Below are positions 16,797 through 23,962 of a stretch of 25,590 nucleotides of DNA, piece by piece. The position numbers and the translations under genes were made by a program. Under the pieces are notes generated by a model. The model was not told where the DNA came from and did no database searches. It worked only from the letters and a program-made list of their open reading frames with translations. The DNA is from UBA5266 sp002411545 (GTDB lineage Bacteria > Bacteroidota > Bacteroidia > Bacteroidales > WCHB1-69). Where the stretch lies: the NCBI GenBank assembly GCA_028693085.1, contig JAQUWC010000021.1:1-25590 (forward strand). Reading direction: 5' to 3'. Every line of letters starts with the position of its first letter. Position 1 is the stretch's first letter.

Positions 16797-17420
16797 TTAT
16801 TTTCGTCCGAAATCGGCTGGAATTTCTCCCCAAGTTTGTGTTTCCCATTTTAAGATTTGATTGGTATAGGTATTGTTTTTTAACCACTTTTCGGCTCTTT
16901 CTATCAAAGCAAAAAGGGGAGCATTTTGCGGGTTTAACGACATTTTGCTTCGTGCTTTTTTTGTTTTCACCCACTTGATAGCTGTAACACTGTCGGAATA
17001 AATAGGGACATCCAAGTGATGACGTTTGCAATAGGATAAGGCATGCACCAGGGCTAAAAACTCCATGATATTATTTGTTCCTTCCGGGAATGGACCCTTG
17101 TGAAAAATCCTCTGTTTGGATTTGGTGTCTACTCCTTGATATTCGGCTTGCTTTGTTTTTCCGTTGCATGCCCCGTCGACAGAAATGCTCGGAATGATAG
17201 GAGAGCCGTATAAGGCATCGAATATCATTTGCATGGGGTGTTCTTTGGGTTTTAAATACGCCTCACTGCCTTTGCGAAAAGCTTCTTCGGCATCCTCTAA
17301 TTTTAAAAAAGCTTTGTATAAGGGCGATGTAAAACCTTCCACCTGGCGCTTACAAGCCTCCCAATTATCGTAAATGCCTGTTTCTCTACCATTCCATACA
17401 ACATAATACTTCTTCGCCAT
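16797..17420 (-). CDS. rnhA: Ribonuclease HI with N-terminal viroplasmin domain
   Basis: This 207-residue enzyme degrades the RNA strand of RNA-DNA hybrids. It begins with a viroplasmin/RNase H N-terminal domain (KKYYVVWNGRETGIYDNWEACKRQV), a small hybrid-binding module. An RNase HI core follows with the acidic residues D82 (SVDGACNG), E120 (NNIMEFLAL), D143 (IYSDSVTAI) and D203 near the end (EIPADFG). The ATG at 17420 is chosen over a TTG 33 bases upstream because the viroplasmin domain begins there. The longer start would also overlap the promoter box. It is the first gene of a two-gene unit with the EamA transporter. Confidence 0.93.
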   Translation of the reverse strand: MAKKYYVVWNGRETGIYDNWEACKRQVEGFTSPLYKAFLKLEDAEEAFRKGSEAYLKPKEHPMQMIFDALYGSPIIPSISVDGACNGKTKQAEYQGVDTKSKQRIFHKGPFPEGTNNIMEFLALVHALSYCKRHHLDVPIYSDSVTAIKWVKTKKARSKMSLNPQNAPLFALIERAEKWLKNNTYTNQILKWETQTWGEIPADFGRK

Positions 17421-17450
17421 GCATGAGCTTTTTTTAATTTTTAAGGACTG

Positions 17451-17458
17451 CAAAGGTA
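17451..17458 (-). promoter_or_regulatory. -7 box upstream of the RNase H gene
   Basis: TACCTTTG on the minus strand lies 30 bases before the ATG at 17420. No clear -33 element is seen. Confidence 0.5.
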
Positions 17459-17515
17459 ATAAAAATTATGAATTGTTTTCCTTTTTCCTTTAAAAACTAT
17501 CTAAGCTGTAAACGC

Positions 17516-19351
17516 TTAATTCACTTGTTGCAGCACATCGCCTCGTAGGCTGCGAAAGCGTTTGCGGGCATCGACTACATAAATGCTTGAGGGATAATTT
17601 CTGATAAATTCTTGGTATAAATCCATGGCGGTATATATGTCTTTGATATAGAAATCGTAGATAGTAGCTCTCAAATAAAGGGCATCATCGGCGAGTAGGT
17701 CGTAAGGATAGTTCTGAATTAATTGATTAAGTAAACTATCCGCTTGATGGTAATGGTTTTTTTTGAGAGCGATTTCCGCCTGTTTATATAAAATATCATC
17801 CGTGAGTGAATGGTATAAGGAAATTTCATGTATGCTGTCGAGTAGGAGTTTAGCTTCGTCTAATCGATGGTTTTCGATCATAAAATCAGCTCTTGCATAA
17901 TACATCAAAGCGAGGTTGATGCTATCTTCGCTTTCGTTATCGAAAATCAGCATAGATAAGTACATGGCATCGTTGGCGATGAGTTTAGAAGTTGCCGCTC
18001 TTAAGACATCTAACTGAGCTTTTGCCCAATCGAATTCGCCGAGGTAGAAGGATAGTTTGGCGTTTTTGAATTTAGCGAGTTGTCCTATTGTGTCGTTGGG
18101 GAAGTCTTTTTCCACTTGAGCATACAGGAGTACGGCTTCCCATACCTCATCATTCAGTCGAAGAATGTCGCCCAAATCCACTTTTAAACATGCTAAGTCT
18201 TTGGGAGGTAGTTTGCTTTGATAAACGGCTTTTTCGAGCAATTGTTTGGCTGTAAGTATATCCTTTGCGTAGATAGCCTTCAATTGCATCCATTTTCGAA
18301 AAAGATTGAAATTTTGCATATAGAGGTTTTGTTGTTGGAAGTAATTCGTCAATCGATTGTCTAAATTCTTAACGGCAGTTGCATCAACGGGATACTTTGT
18401 GCTAATTTGTTTATAGTTCGTATGTAAAGAAGCGATGCGCGCCAAGGAATAAAATGGCGATTCTGCTCCTTTGACGTTAAGGATATAATCATACGCTTCT
18501 AAAGCAGTAGCAAAGTCGTAGTTCTCGCCGGCAATTTCGGCAATTTCGTATACCAGTTGTCCGTTTTCTTTGTAGCGTTTATCCATCGCTTTGGCTTGAC
18601 GTAGAGCGGTACTGAAATCTTTTTCCTGCAATGCCAGCCATAACATGAGGGATGAATATACTTGCAGGTCGGGATTTTTTTGTAAGTATGTTAAAATAGC
18701 TTTATGGATAATGTTTCTTTTTTGTTGTTCGGGATCGTCAATGAGCCAAGTAACTAAGATGCTTTCCACTTCACCTAAAGCAGCCGGATTAACAGTAAGT
18801 AAATTCATGTATTCTTCGATGGCTTGATTGTGTTTTCCGATTAAGCCATATAAATGTCCTAATTCGAGTGCATAATCGCTAGGAATTTCACTGATTTTGC
18901 GTCCTTCTAACAAAGTTTGAACGGCATAATCGTAGCGTTTATAGCTTTGAAAAGCTTCGGATAATTCTTTGATGGAAGCAGATGTATGCTTGTTTTGATA
19001 GATGCATTGCTCATACGTTTTTTGTGCTTTCTTATCCTCTCCGGCAAGGCTGAACACATAGCCCAAATCTACTTTATATTTTTGAATCAAGGGATATATT
19101 TTGATTTGTTTGTTAACCAATCGTTCAGCTTCTTTAAAATCCTGTAAATGCAATAAAGTTTGAAAATAATAATTGTAGTAATAAGCGTCGGGGTGTTTTA
19201 GGTATAAATCTTTGAACAAATCGATGGCTTTTTCATATTCTTGGTTTTGGTAATATTGAATGGCCAGTTGCTCTTTGTTGTTTTGAGCTTGTATCAAAGG
19301 CAAAGTGCTAATTAGTAAGCAAAATATATATATTTTCTTGAATGTACGCAT
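17516..19351 (-). CDS. Secreted tetratricopeptide-repeat protein
   Basis: This 611-residue protein has a signal peptide cut at QA|Q (residues 22/23), so it should be periplasmic or surface exposed. The rest is almost wholly helical TPR-like repeats. The first clear unit is AIQYYQNQEYEKAIDLFKDLYLKHP (about 30-54), another includes GKHNQAIEEYMNLLTVNP, and the last units include ADDALYLRATIYDF and MDLYQEFIRNYPSSIYVVDARKRF, in the style of BamD/YbgF proteins. There is no catalytic motif. It begins 2 bases after the stop of the glutaminyl-cyclase-like gene, so the two share a transcript. Its role is probably scaffolding in the envelope. The partner is unknown. Confidence 0.85.
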   Translation of the reverse strand: MRTFKKIYIFCLLISTLPLIQAQNNKEQLAIQYYQNQEYEKAIDLFKDLYLKHPDAYYYNYYFQTLLHLQDFKEAERLVNKQIKIYPLIQKYKVDLGYVFSLAGEDKKAQKTYEQCIYQNKHTSASIKELSEAFQSYKRYDYAVQTLLEGRKISEIPSDYALELGHLYGLIGKHNQAIEEYMNLLTVNPAALGEVESILVTWLIDDPEQQKRNIIHKAILTYLQKNPDLQVYSSLMLWLALQEKDFSTALRQAKAMDKRYKENGQLVYEIAEIAGENYDFATALEAYDYILNVKGAESPFYSLARIASLHTNYKQISTKYPVDATAVKNLDNRLTNYFQQQNLYMQNFNLFRKWMQLKAIYAKDILTAKQLLEKAVYQSKLPPKDLACLKVDLGDILRLNDEVWEAVLLYAQVEKDFPNDTIGQLAKFKNAKLSFYLGEFDWAKAQLDVLRAATSKLIANDAMYLSMLIFDNESEDSINLALMYYARADFMIENHRLDEAKLLLDSIHEISLYHSLTDDILYKQAEIALKKNHYHQADSLLNQLIQNYPYDLLADDALYLRATIYDFYIKDIYTAMDLYQEFIRNYPSSIYVVDARKRFRSLRGDVLQQVN

Positions 19352-19353
19352 TT

Positions 19354-20337
19354 TTATTTTTCGTTATAAACCGTACTTAGCGTAACGGTACCTACCGCTT
19401 TCAAGGTATTTTTATCAATATTTGTCAGGTTGTCTTCTAAGGTATGCCAATGGCGATTAAAGCCGGTGGATGAGTTTGCATCGTATTCGATGATATCGAT
19501 CATGGGTATGTTGGTTAAACGGTTGATGTAAAGATGGTCATCGGTGATGGGAGGGGTTTCTATGTTTTTAAAATAGGCGGTATAGCCTAATTTCATGGCG
19601 ATATTCCAAACTTTATTCAGTATGTCGGGGGCGAAGTAGTTGGATGTTCCTTCGCGCGTGAAGACGGCATTTTTACCTCCTACCATATCGAGGAGTATGC
19701 CGTAGCGGGCTTTATAGTTTTGGATGTGTTGATTTTTAGCCCAATATTGTGAGCCTAAACACCAGAATTCACCCTGATAGGAATTTTCGTCGTCTTGAGG
19801 GGCGCCATAATCTTCTACGTCAAAGAAAATGATATCGACCCCAATTTCAGGGTTTTTGAGGCTTAATTGACGGGCAATTTCCATTAGCACACCTATCCCG
19901 CTGGCTCCATCATTAGCTCCGTCGATAGGGGTACGGCGATTGGCCGGATTGGGATCGTGGTCCGCATAAGGACGCGAATCCCAATGAGCCCCCAATAGGA
20001 TACGACTTGTAAGTTCGGGGCGAAAACTGCCGATGATATTTTTTCCGTTTAAGAGAGTGCCATTGTATGCTTTAACAGTAAAATCTTGCACGATAAGGGT
20101 GTCGCAGAAGCCATGCATTTTTTCTATCAAATAATCCGCACAAGCTTTATGGGCGGGAGTATTGGGTACACGGGGACCGAAAGCTATTTGTCGGGCTATA
20201 TAAGCATAGGCTGAATCGGCATTAAAATCGGCGATAAACAAGCTGTCGGGCTTCTCTTGAATGTCGGGTTTAGGTTGTTGTTTACATGCCGAACCGGCTA
20301 TTAGCAGGATGATTATCGTATAGAGAATCTTTTTCAT
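19354..20337 (-). CDS. M28-fold lipoprotein, likely type II glutaminyl cyclase
   Basis: This 327-residue lipoprotein (lipobox GSAC, C18) has the zinc peptidase M28 fold. The pattern fits glutaminyl cyclases better than aminopeptidases. Zinc ligands are expected at D143 (GANDGASG), D176 (FFDVEDYG) and H298 (RHWHTLEDN), with a catalytic acid at E175. D217 (LLDMVGG), D266 (ITDDHLYIN) and W297 match the conserved acids and tryptophan of human QC and of the Porphyromonas enzyme, as I recall them. It would convert N-terminal Gln to pyroglutamate on exported proteins. It leads an operon with the TPR gene, whose own signal peptide ends with A|Q. An ordinary M28 aminopeptidase is the alternative. Confidence 0.82.
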   Translation of the reverse strand: MKKILYTIIILLIAGSACKQQPKPDIQEKPDSLFIADFNADSAYAYIARQIAFGPRVPNTPAHKACADYLIEKMHGFCDTLIVQDFTVKAYNGTLLNGKNIIGSFRPELTSRILLGAHWDSRPYADHDPNPANRRTPIDGANDGASGIGVLMEIARQLSLKNPEIGVDIIFFDVEDYGAPQDDENSYQGEFWCLGSQYWAKNQHIQNYKARYGILLDMVGGKNAVFTREGTSNYFAPDILNKVWNIAMKLGYTAYFKNIETPPITDDHLYINRLTNIPMIDIIEYDANSSTGFNRHWHTLEDNLTNIDKNTLKAVGTVTLSTVYNEK

Positions 20338-20369
20338 TTGATACGTTTGTTGAGATTAAAAATTTTGTG

Positions 20370-20377
20370 CAAAGATA
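20370..20377 (-). promoter_or_regulatory. -7 box of the glutaminyl-cyclase-like operon
   Basis: TATCTTTG on the minus strand, fitting TAnnTTTG, lies 32 bases upstream of the ATG at 20337. The -33 region shows no perfect TTTG. Confidence 0.5.
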
Positions 20378-20449
20378 GTAAATAATGGCATAACAGATAA
20401 TACTTAGATAAGAAATAATTCTTGGCTATTGACTTCGAAAGTGCGCCAC

Positions 20450-20575
20450 CTTAAAGTTAAGAGTGAAAAGTGAATAGTTAAGAGTGAATAGTGAAGAGTG
20501 AAAGCGATAAGTAGTTGTCAGTCATCAGTTTGAAAAACTATCAGCCCTCAGCTATCAGTGTTTTTTTTGCATCGT
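20450..20575. repeat. Tandem degenerate intergenic repeats
   Basis: Two low-complexity modules lie side by side. One is about four units of TTAAGAGTGAA/AGTGAATAG type (20456-20503). The other is a run of TCAGT units (20517-20560) like that at 8910-8936. No frame is open through them. Confidence 0.6.
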
Positions 20576-20787
20576 CAATTCAGAATTTACCATTCATAAT
20601 TCATAATTTTTTTTTGGCTCGTTTTCAGGCCGTTTTAGCCACTTTTACCCCCTCTCTTATTATAAAGTAAAGGTCAGACATAAAATGCCAGAAATACGCC
20701 TAAGAATGCGTTATACAGCGTTTTATCTAAAAAATAGGCCGATTTTCGGCGGAAATTTCGAGAATAGATAGTATTTACAAGATTTAT
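20576..20787. other. Non-coding stretch, no gene seen
   Basis: It contains repeated TTCATAATTCATAATT and a GC-richer patch (GGCTCGTTTTCAGGCCG, 20616-20632) that could form a small GGCT/AGCC stem. I see no frame, tRNA or promoter. It may be more of the composite repeat family. Confidence 0.4.
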
Positions 20788-20919
20788 TTTATTTAACCGC
20801 AGAGAACGCAGAGTTTTACGCAAAGAACGCAAAGATTCAAAAAAGTTGTCAGTTTTCAGTCGTCAGTTTTACAATGCGTTGACTTGCGACTATATTCATA
20901 ATTCTTTTCGTAATTCTTA
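20788..20919. repeat. Composite intergenic repeat, copy 2
   Basis: The block 20788-20841 (TTTATTTAACCGCAGAG to AACGCAAAGATTCAAA) matches 8956-9010. It is followed by TCAGTT units, an ATGCGTTGACTTGCGACT segment and TTCATAATTC/TAATTCTTAA units. The same modules surround copy 1 in a different order. Confidence 0.6.
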
Positions 20920-21077
20920 ATTTTTAATCATTATTGTCCGATAAGTTCATTTAACACATTTAATATCATTCAATTACAAACAACAAGCCCCACGTTTTTT
21001 TATAACACACAAATATACGGTTATCAATCCATTGTATGAATTTAATAATTTTTTATCGGACAATAGTGATTTTTAAT
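20920..21077. mobile_element. MITE-like element with 9-bp flanking duplication
   Basis: The 16-bp ends CATTATTGTCCGATAA (20929-20944) and TTATCGGACAATAGTG (21053-21068) are inverted repeats with 15 of 16 matches. Immediately outside, ATTTTTAAT occurs in direct orientation on both sides (20920-20928 and 21069-21077). The 140-bp element has no coding frame, so it would depend on a transposase supplied elsewhere. The direct repeat is AT-rich, so chance is not excluded. The parent IS is not identified. Confidence 0.7.
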
Positions 21078-21205
21078 TGTTTTCGCCGTATTTTCTTCAC
21101 CTGCCGGTTCTTTTTTTATTAAATTCATATCATTTTTAATATTCTAATTGCAAATTAATCATGAAAAATACAATCTTAATTGCCTTATTTAGTGTATTTT
21201 ACAAC

Positions 21206-21369
21206 ATGCGGCATACACCCCCCTTGAACCAAGCTTGCTTGCGTAAAATAGTGCCTTGGTTGGAGTTCCAACCAAGCTTGGTTCACGTGCGAAACAAGCT
21301 AGGCTCAAAAGCAAACCAAGGCGGTATTTTTTTGAACCTAACTTGTTTCAAGGGGGTCTTATGCCGCAT
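21206..21369. repeat. 164-bp long imperfect hairpin element
   Basis: Arms 21206-21263 and 21312-21369 are inverted repeats of 58 nt each. They align without a gap at 44 of 58 positions. They end in the near-palindromic ATGCGGCAT/ATGCCGCAT. The arm ends and the CCTTGGTT blocks are the best-conserved parts. Across the inner end of the left arm lies a second perfect hairpin (CTTGGTTGG-AGTT-CCAACCAAG). A spurious 92-codon frame runs through it. Confidence 0.75.
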
Positions 21370-21389
21370 AAATACATTTGTATGTATTT
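21370..21389 (+). promoter_or_regulatory. Palindrome over a possible -7 box
   Basis: AAATACAT-TTGT-ATGTATTT is a perfect 8-bp inverted repeat that contains TACATTTG (21373-21380), a TAnnTTTG match 61 bases before the HU-like ATG. It directly abuts the long hairpin element. No -33 box is seen at the usual distance. Confidence 0.35.
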
Positions 21390-21441
21390 CAATATCAAAA
21401 ATATACAAAAATATTTTTAAAACATTAAATATCAAATAATT

Positions 21442-21681
21442 ATGGGGATTAAAGTGAAAATAATTGAAAAATCAAAACCCGGACATCCGGAAGAAAAATT
21501 ATACTATGTAGTACCCGATAATACAGGATATACCTACTTTCCTGTTTTCGCGTACAAAGTCAGTGAATTTACCGGTGTTTATAAAAAAACCGTATCATGT
21601 GTGTTATTTAGAATCAAGTCAGAGGGTGAATTCAAATCACCCCCTGACTATTTTTTTTCGGTACGAAAAATCCATTCTTAA
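21442..21681 (+). CDS. Short HU-like (HU-HIG type) DNA-binding protein, truncated
   Basis: This 79-residue protein begins IKVKIIEKSKPGHPEEKLYY, which resembles the start of the Bacteroidota HU-like family whose members open with a basic strand, PG.PE and KYY.. residues. The following AYKVSEFTGVYKKTVSCVL fits the helix pair with SxxTxV..xxV. The family is usually 110-160 residues. Here the DNA-grasping beta-arm part is missing, and the last 20 codons run through a strong terminator hairpin. It may be a remnant, or a mini-HU kept as is. A palindrome over a -7-like box lies upstream at 21370-21389. The family assignment rests on pattern resemblance only. Confidence 0.5.
   Translation: MGIKVKIIEKSKPGHPEEKLYYVVPDNTGYTYFPVFAYKVSEFTGVYKKTVSCVLFRIKSEGEFKSPPDYFFSVRKIHS
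21618..21658 (+). terminator. Rho-independent terminator inside the HU-like frame
   Basis: GTCAGAGGGTGA (21618-21629) pairs with TCACCCCCTGAC (21637-21648), 11 of 12 pairs, with a 7-base loop. It is followed by TA and eight T. It overlaps the last codons of the HU-like frame. Confidence 0.9.
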
Positions 21682-21760
21682 TTTTTAATTGTATTAAATC
21701 TGTGGGCGGAAAAAGGATTAAAACGACATTAAAGACACCAACGCAAGCAATCACATTTCT

Positions 21761-21781
21761 GTCGTTCGTGTCGTTCGTGTC
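21761..21781. repeat. Short tandem repeat GTCGTTCGT
   Basis: Two exact copies of GTCGTTCGT (21761-21769, 21770-21778) are followed by a partial third copy. They sit in the 229-bp gap 21682-21910, where no gene is seen. Confidence 0.7.
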
Positions 21782-21910
21782 CTTTTTAAAAATGAAAAAC
21801 CTAATTTAACCACAACAGTAGAAGCATTCCTAACGAAATGCGAAGAATCTGTCGTTAATAGCGTGTTTTTTATCTAACAATAATGGTTTTAAATATATGA
21901 AAGATTGAAT

Positions 21911-22453
21911 TTAGTGTATTGAAATCATAAATTCTTTGTCAGGCATAAAGTTCGTTTTCTTCCAATAATATATTTTCCCTCTTTTTTTATCCGGTGTATA
22001 AGAAAAACTTTTTATTCTGATTTTTTTTGAAACAGTTAAGGAATATTCGGCAAATAGTAAAGGTCGGCTCCATGCCTGAGTTGATGTTAAAATATAGATG
22101 TTGTTTTCTTGTGTTGGTTGACAATAAGCAATATTAATGCTTACTGTATCTCCGGCATTTATGAATAGATGAAAAGTAAGCTCGTTTTTATTTTTTTTAA
22201 ATTCAATATCGGTCAGATAGGTTAAATTGAATATTCTTTTCACTATCACTGAATTAGTTTCAACGGCAAAAGGGAAACTGATTGATGAATAGACTTTTTT
22301 ATCTGAATGATTAATAAAGGTATAGATGCCGTTGATGTTGAAGGTATCCGGATTCAAAGTAAAATCAATCTTTTCTCCGACAAAATCCAATGTCTTTTGT
22401 GATAAAACAGTAAACGGAACAAAGAAGCATACAATAATTATCAATTTATTCAT
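21911..22453 (-). CDS. Secreted hypothetical protein
   Basis: This 180-residue protein has a signal peptide MNKLIIIVCFFVPFTVLS, cut before Q19. The mature part looks all-beta (FNINGIYTFINHSDKKVYSSISFPF) and recalls the bacterial Ig-like or cell-surface strands that follow a membrane anchor, but I do not recognise a family. The ATG at 22453 is chosen over a TTG nine bases upstream. It overlaps the TAA (22455-22453) that ends the restored frame of the upstream T9SS gene by one base (TAATG). This tight overlap indicates translational coupling, at least before the upstream gene was frameshifted. The +1 glutamine fits the Bacteroidota signal peptide pattern. Confidence 0.75.
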   Translation of the reverse strand: MNKLIIIVCFFVPFTVLSQKTLDFVGEKIDFTLNPDTFNINGIYTFINHSDKKVYSSISFPFAVETNSVIVKRIFNLTYLTDIEFKKNKNELTFHLFINAGDTVSINIAYCQPTQENNIYILTSTQAWSRPLLFAEYSLTVSKKIRIKSFSYTPDKKRGKIYYWKKTNFMPDKEFMISIH

Positions 22454-23479
22454 TAATGGCAAATGATTTTTCGGGAAGCAATGAGTTGTTTATCTATTTT
22501 AATATTGACAATATAGACGGCGGCTTTAGCAGAGAGTTTAATTTCACCTGTTCTATTTGTTATTTTTTTACGATTAATTATTTTGCCGTCAATAGAATTT
22601 ATCTCAAGTTAATATAGGTAAATCAATTTCATAAAGTAAATTTTCATTGCGTGCAATCGGGTTGGGATATAACTTAACAGGATCTTTCTCGCTATTGTAA
22701 TGGCTTATATGATCGGGCGAAAGGCTATCGAGGATGAAAATATCTCTTGTAATAAAAGAATTCGGTTCCATGCTGAATGCAATGGAATCGGTTGTTAGTA
22801 TGTTTAATCCATAGGTAGGGACATAATAAATGAAACATATCTGATGAGGTTTTGACAAAGTTTGTACAGCATATTCACCATTTTCGTTTGTGGTGAATTC
22901 ATAATTATATTCTTCCCCACGTAACCAAAATTTCCGATTTGGAATGGGAAGCGTATCCATATCATAAACACATCCTTGCAATGTTCCCCAAATTTGGTTA
23001 CTATTAGGAGAGCCTATGGATGGGGAATTGTCTTTGACAAAATAAATACCTTTGTAAAGACTGATAGACTGGTTGATTTCAGGAGAACCTATAATTGCGC
23101 CGTCAATATTTCCAAATTTTAATTCATTTGAACTATTATACTCCATGAAAAAGCCAATACGATCTCCAGTTTTGTTTATGTGTAAGTGTTCGTTTAAACT
23201 ATCTTGTGTAATAACCATTACCCCATTATCTACATCAAATTCTTTTTGAAATAAATATATAGTATCTGTTAACGAATGCAAATAAAAATTGGGAAAAGTA
23301 TAAAAAGAATTATATTCTTCATCCACATCTCCCATAGATATAAAACTTAGTTCTAAATACCATTTATCATTTTCATCAAAATATAATTCGGTTATTAATA
23401 AATCAACAGGAGGTTTAGGATTAGCATAAATAATAGTCCCCAAAAAGAAGATACTCAATAGGATTATAATTTTTTTCAT
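22453..23479 (-). pseudogene. T9SS-secreted protein with sorting domain, frameshifted
   Basis: The unbroken frame (23479-22604, 291 residues) has a signal peptide cut at YA|N. A lamin-tail-like part follows (about 22-158, LLITELYF and DNSPSIGSPN), then a carboxypeptidase-regulatory-like beta domain (about 163-225). The start of a type A T9SS sorting domain is KLYPNPIARNENLLYEIDLP (269-288), after which the frame stops at TGA. One nucleotide later the +1 frame carries the rest of the domain (INSIDGKIINRKKI, then AVYIVNIKIDKQLIASRKI) to TAA at 22455-22453. Skipping one A near 22607-22612 would restore a 341-residue cargo. The cause may be a mutation, a sequencing error or, less likely, programmed frameshifting. 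The shorter product would lack its export signal. Confidence 0.85.
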
Positions 23480-23603
23480 TTTAATAATTTATTAATTGTT
23501 ATTTTTTATTCCTATAAATAAAGCATCTCTTAGTTTCGAAAATATCAAAACATATCAAATATTCCAGGTTTTCTTTTAACCCGGAGAATTGAAAAAAAGG
23601 TGT

Positions 23604-23622
23604 ATAGTAATTTTGTTACTAT
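23604..23622 (-). terminator. Weak terminator-like hairpin after the small membrane protein gene
   Basis: On the minus strand ATAGTAA, a 5-base loop and TTACTAT form a 7-bp stem, followed after ACACC by seven T. It overlaps the stop codon at 23619-23621. The T run is set back from the stem, so strength is uncertain. Confidence 0.4.
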
Positions 23623-23861
23623 GGCATCATAAAATGCTTAAATCCTTCCAGGACAAAGAAAACAGGCCATACGATGGCTTTTAAGAAAGCGAGTACACCC
23701 ATCCAAAACCCCGTAGCTTGGGGAAAGAAGAAGATAGCTGCGCCTATGATACCTAAACCATAGAATGCTCCACCGCAACAGGCCGGGTTGCCGGTGTTAT
23801 ACGGTTTTTTACATGTTTTGGTTTTGCTTTCGTTTTGTTCAGTTGGTGTCGTTGTTTCCAT
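23619..23861 (-). CDS. Small two-helix membrane protein, conserved type
   Basis: This 80-residue protein has a hydrophilic Thr/Lys-rich N-terminus (METTTPTEQNESKTKTCKKP) and a Cys pair in ACCGGAFYG. Two hydrophobic segments follow at about 31-47 (GAFYGLGIIGAAIFFFP) and 50-74 (ATGFWMGVLAFLKAIVWPVFFVLEG). I recall similar short proteins of the YGLG..GA and W.G..GFLKA..WP pattern in Bacteroidota, always without known function. The ATG at 23861 is the natural start. It stands alone between unrelated genes, and its termination signal overlaps the stop codon. Confidence 0.65.
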   Translation of the reverse strand: METTTPTEQNESKTKTCKKPYNTGNPACCGGAFYGLGIIGAAIFFFPQATGFWMGVLAFLKAIVWPVFFVLEGFKHFMMP

Positions 23862-23962
23862 TTTTTTAGTGTTTAAGGTTACTGATTATAAAGTTATTTT
23901 TTTATGATTTGTAGGATTGTTCCACAGGTTACACTTTGTTTTATGGGTGGTTATCGTTCTCG

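Noticed and set aside
16334..16978. A long plus-strand frame of 214 codons opposite the EamA and RNase H genes
   Set aside because: It is a shadow of two clear genes and has no recognisable domain.
20450..20575. CRISPR array
   Set aside because: The units are short, degenerate and contiguous, without uniform spacers, and no cas gene is present.
21206..21369. Integron attC site or CRISPR-like repeat
   Set aside because: There are no GTTRRRY/RYYYAAC ends, no integrase nearby, and no regular repeat-spacer pattern.
21161..21439. A 92-codon plus-strand frame with a signal-like start
   Set aside because: Most of it is the inverted-repeat hairpin element. Only the first 14 residues look gene-like, so it is treated as a possible remnant and not as a gene.
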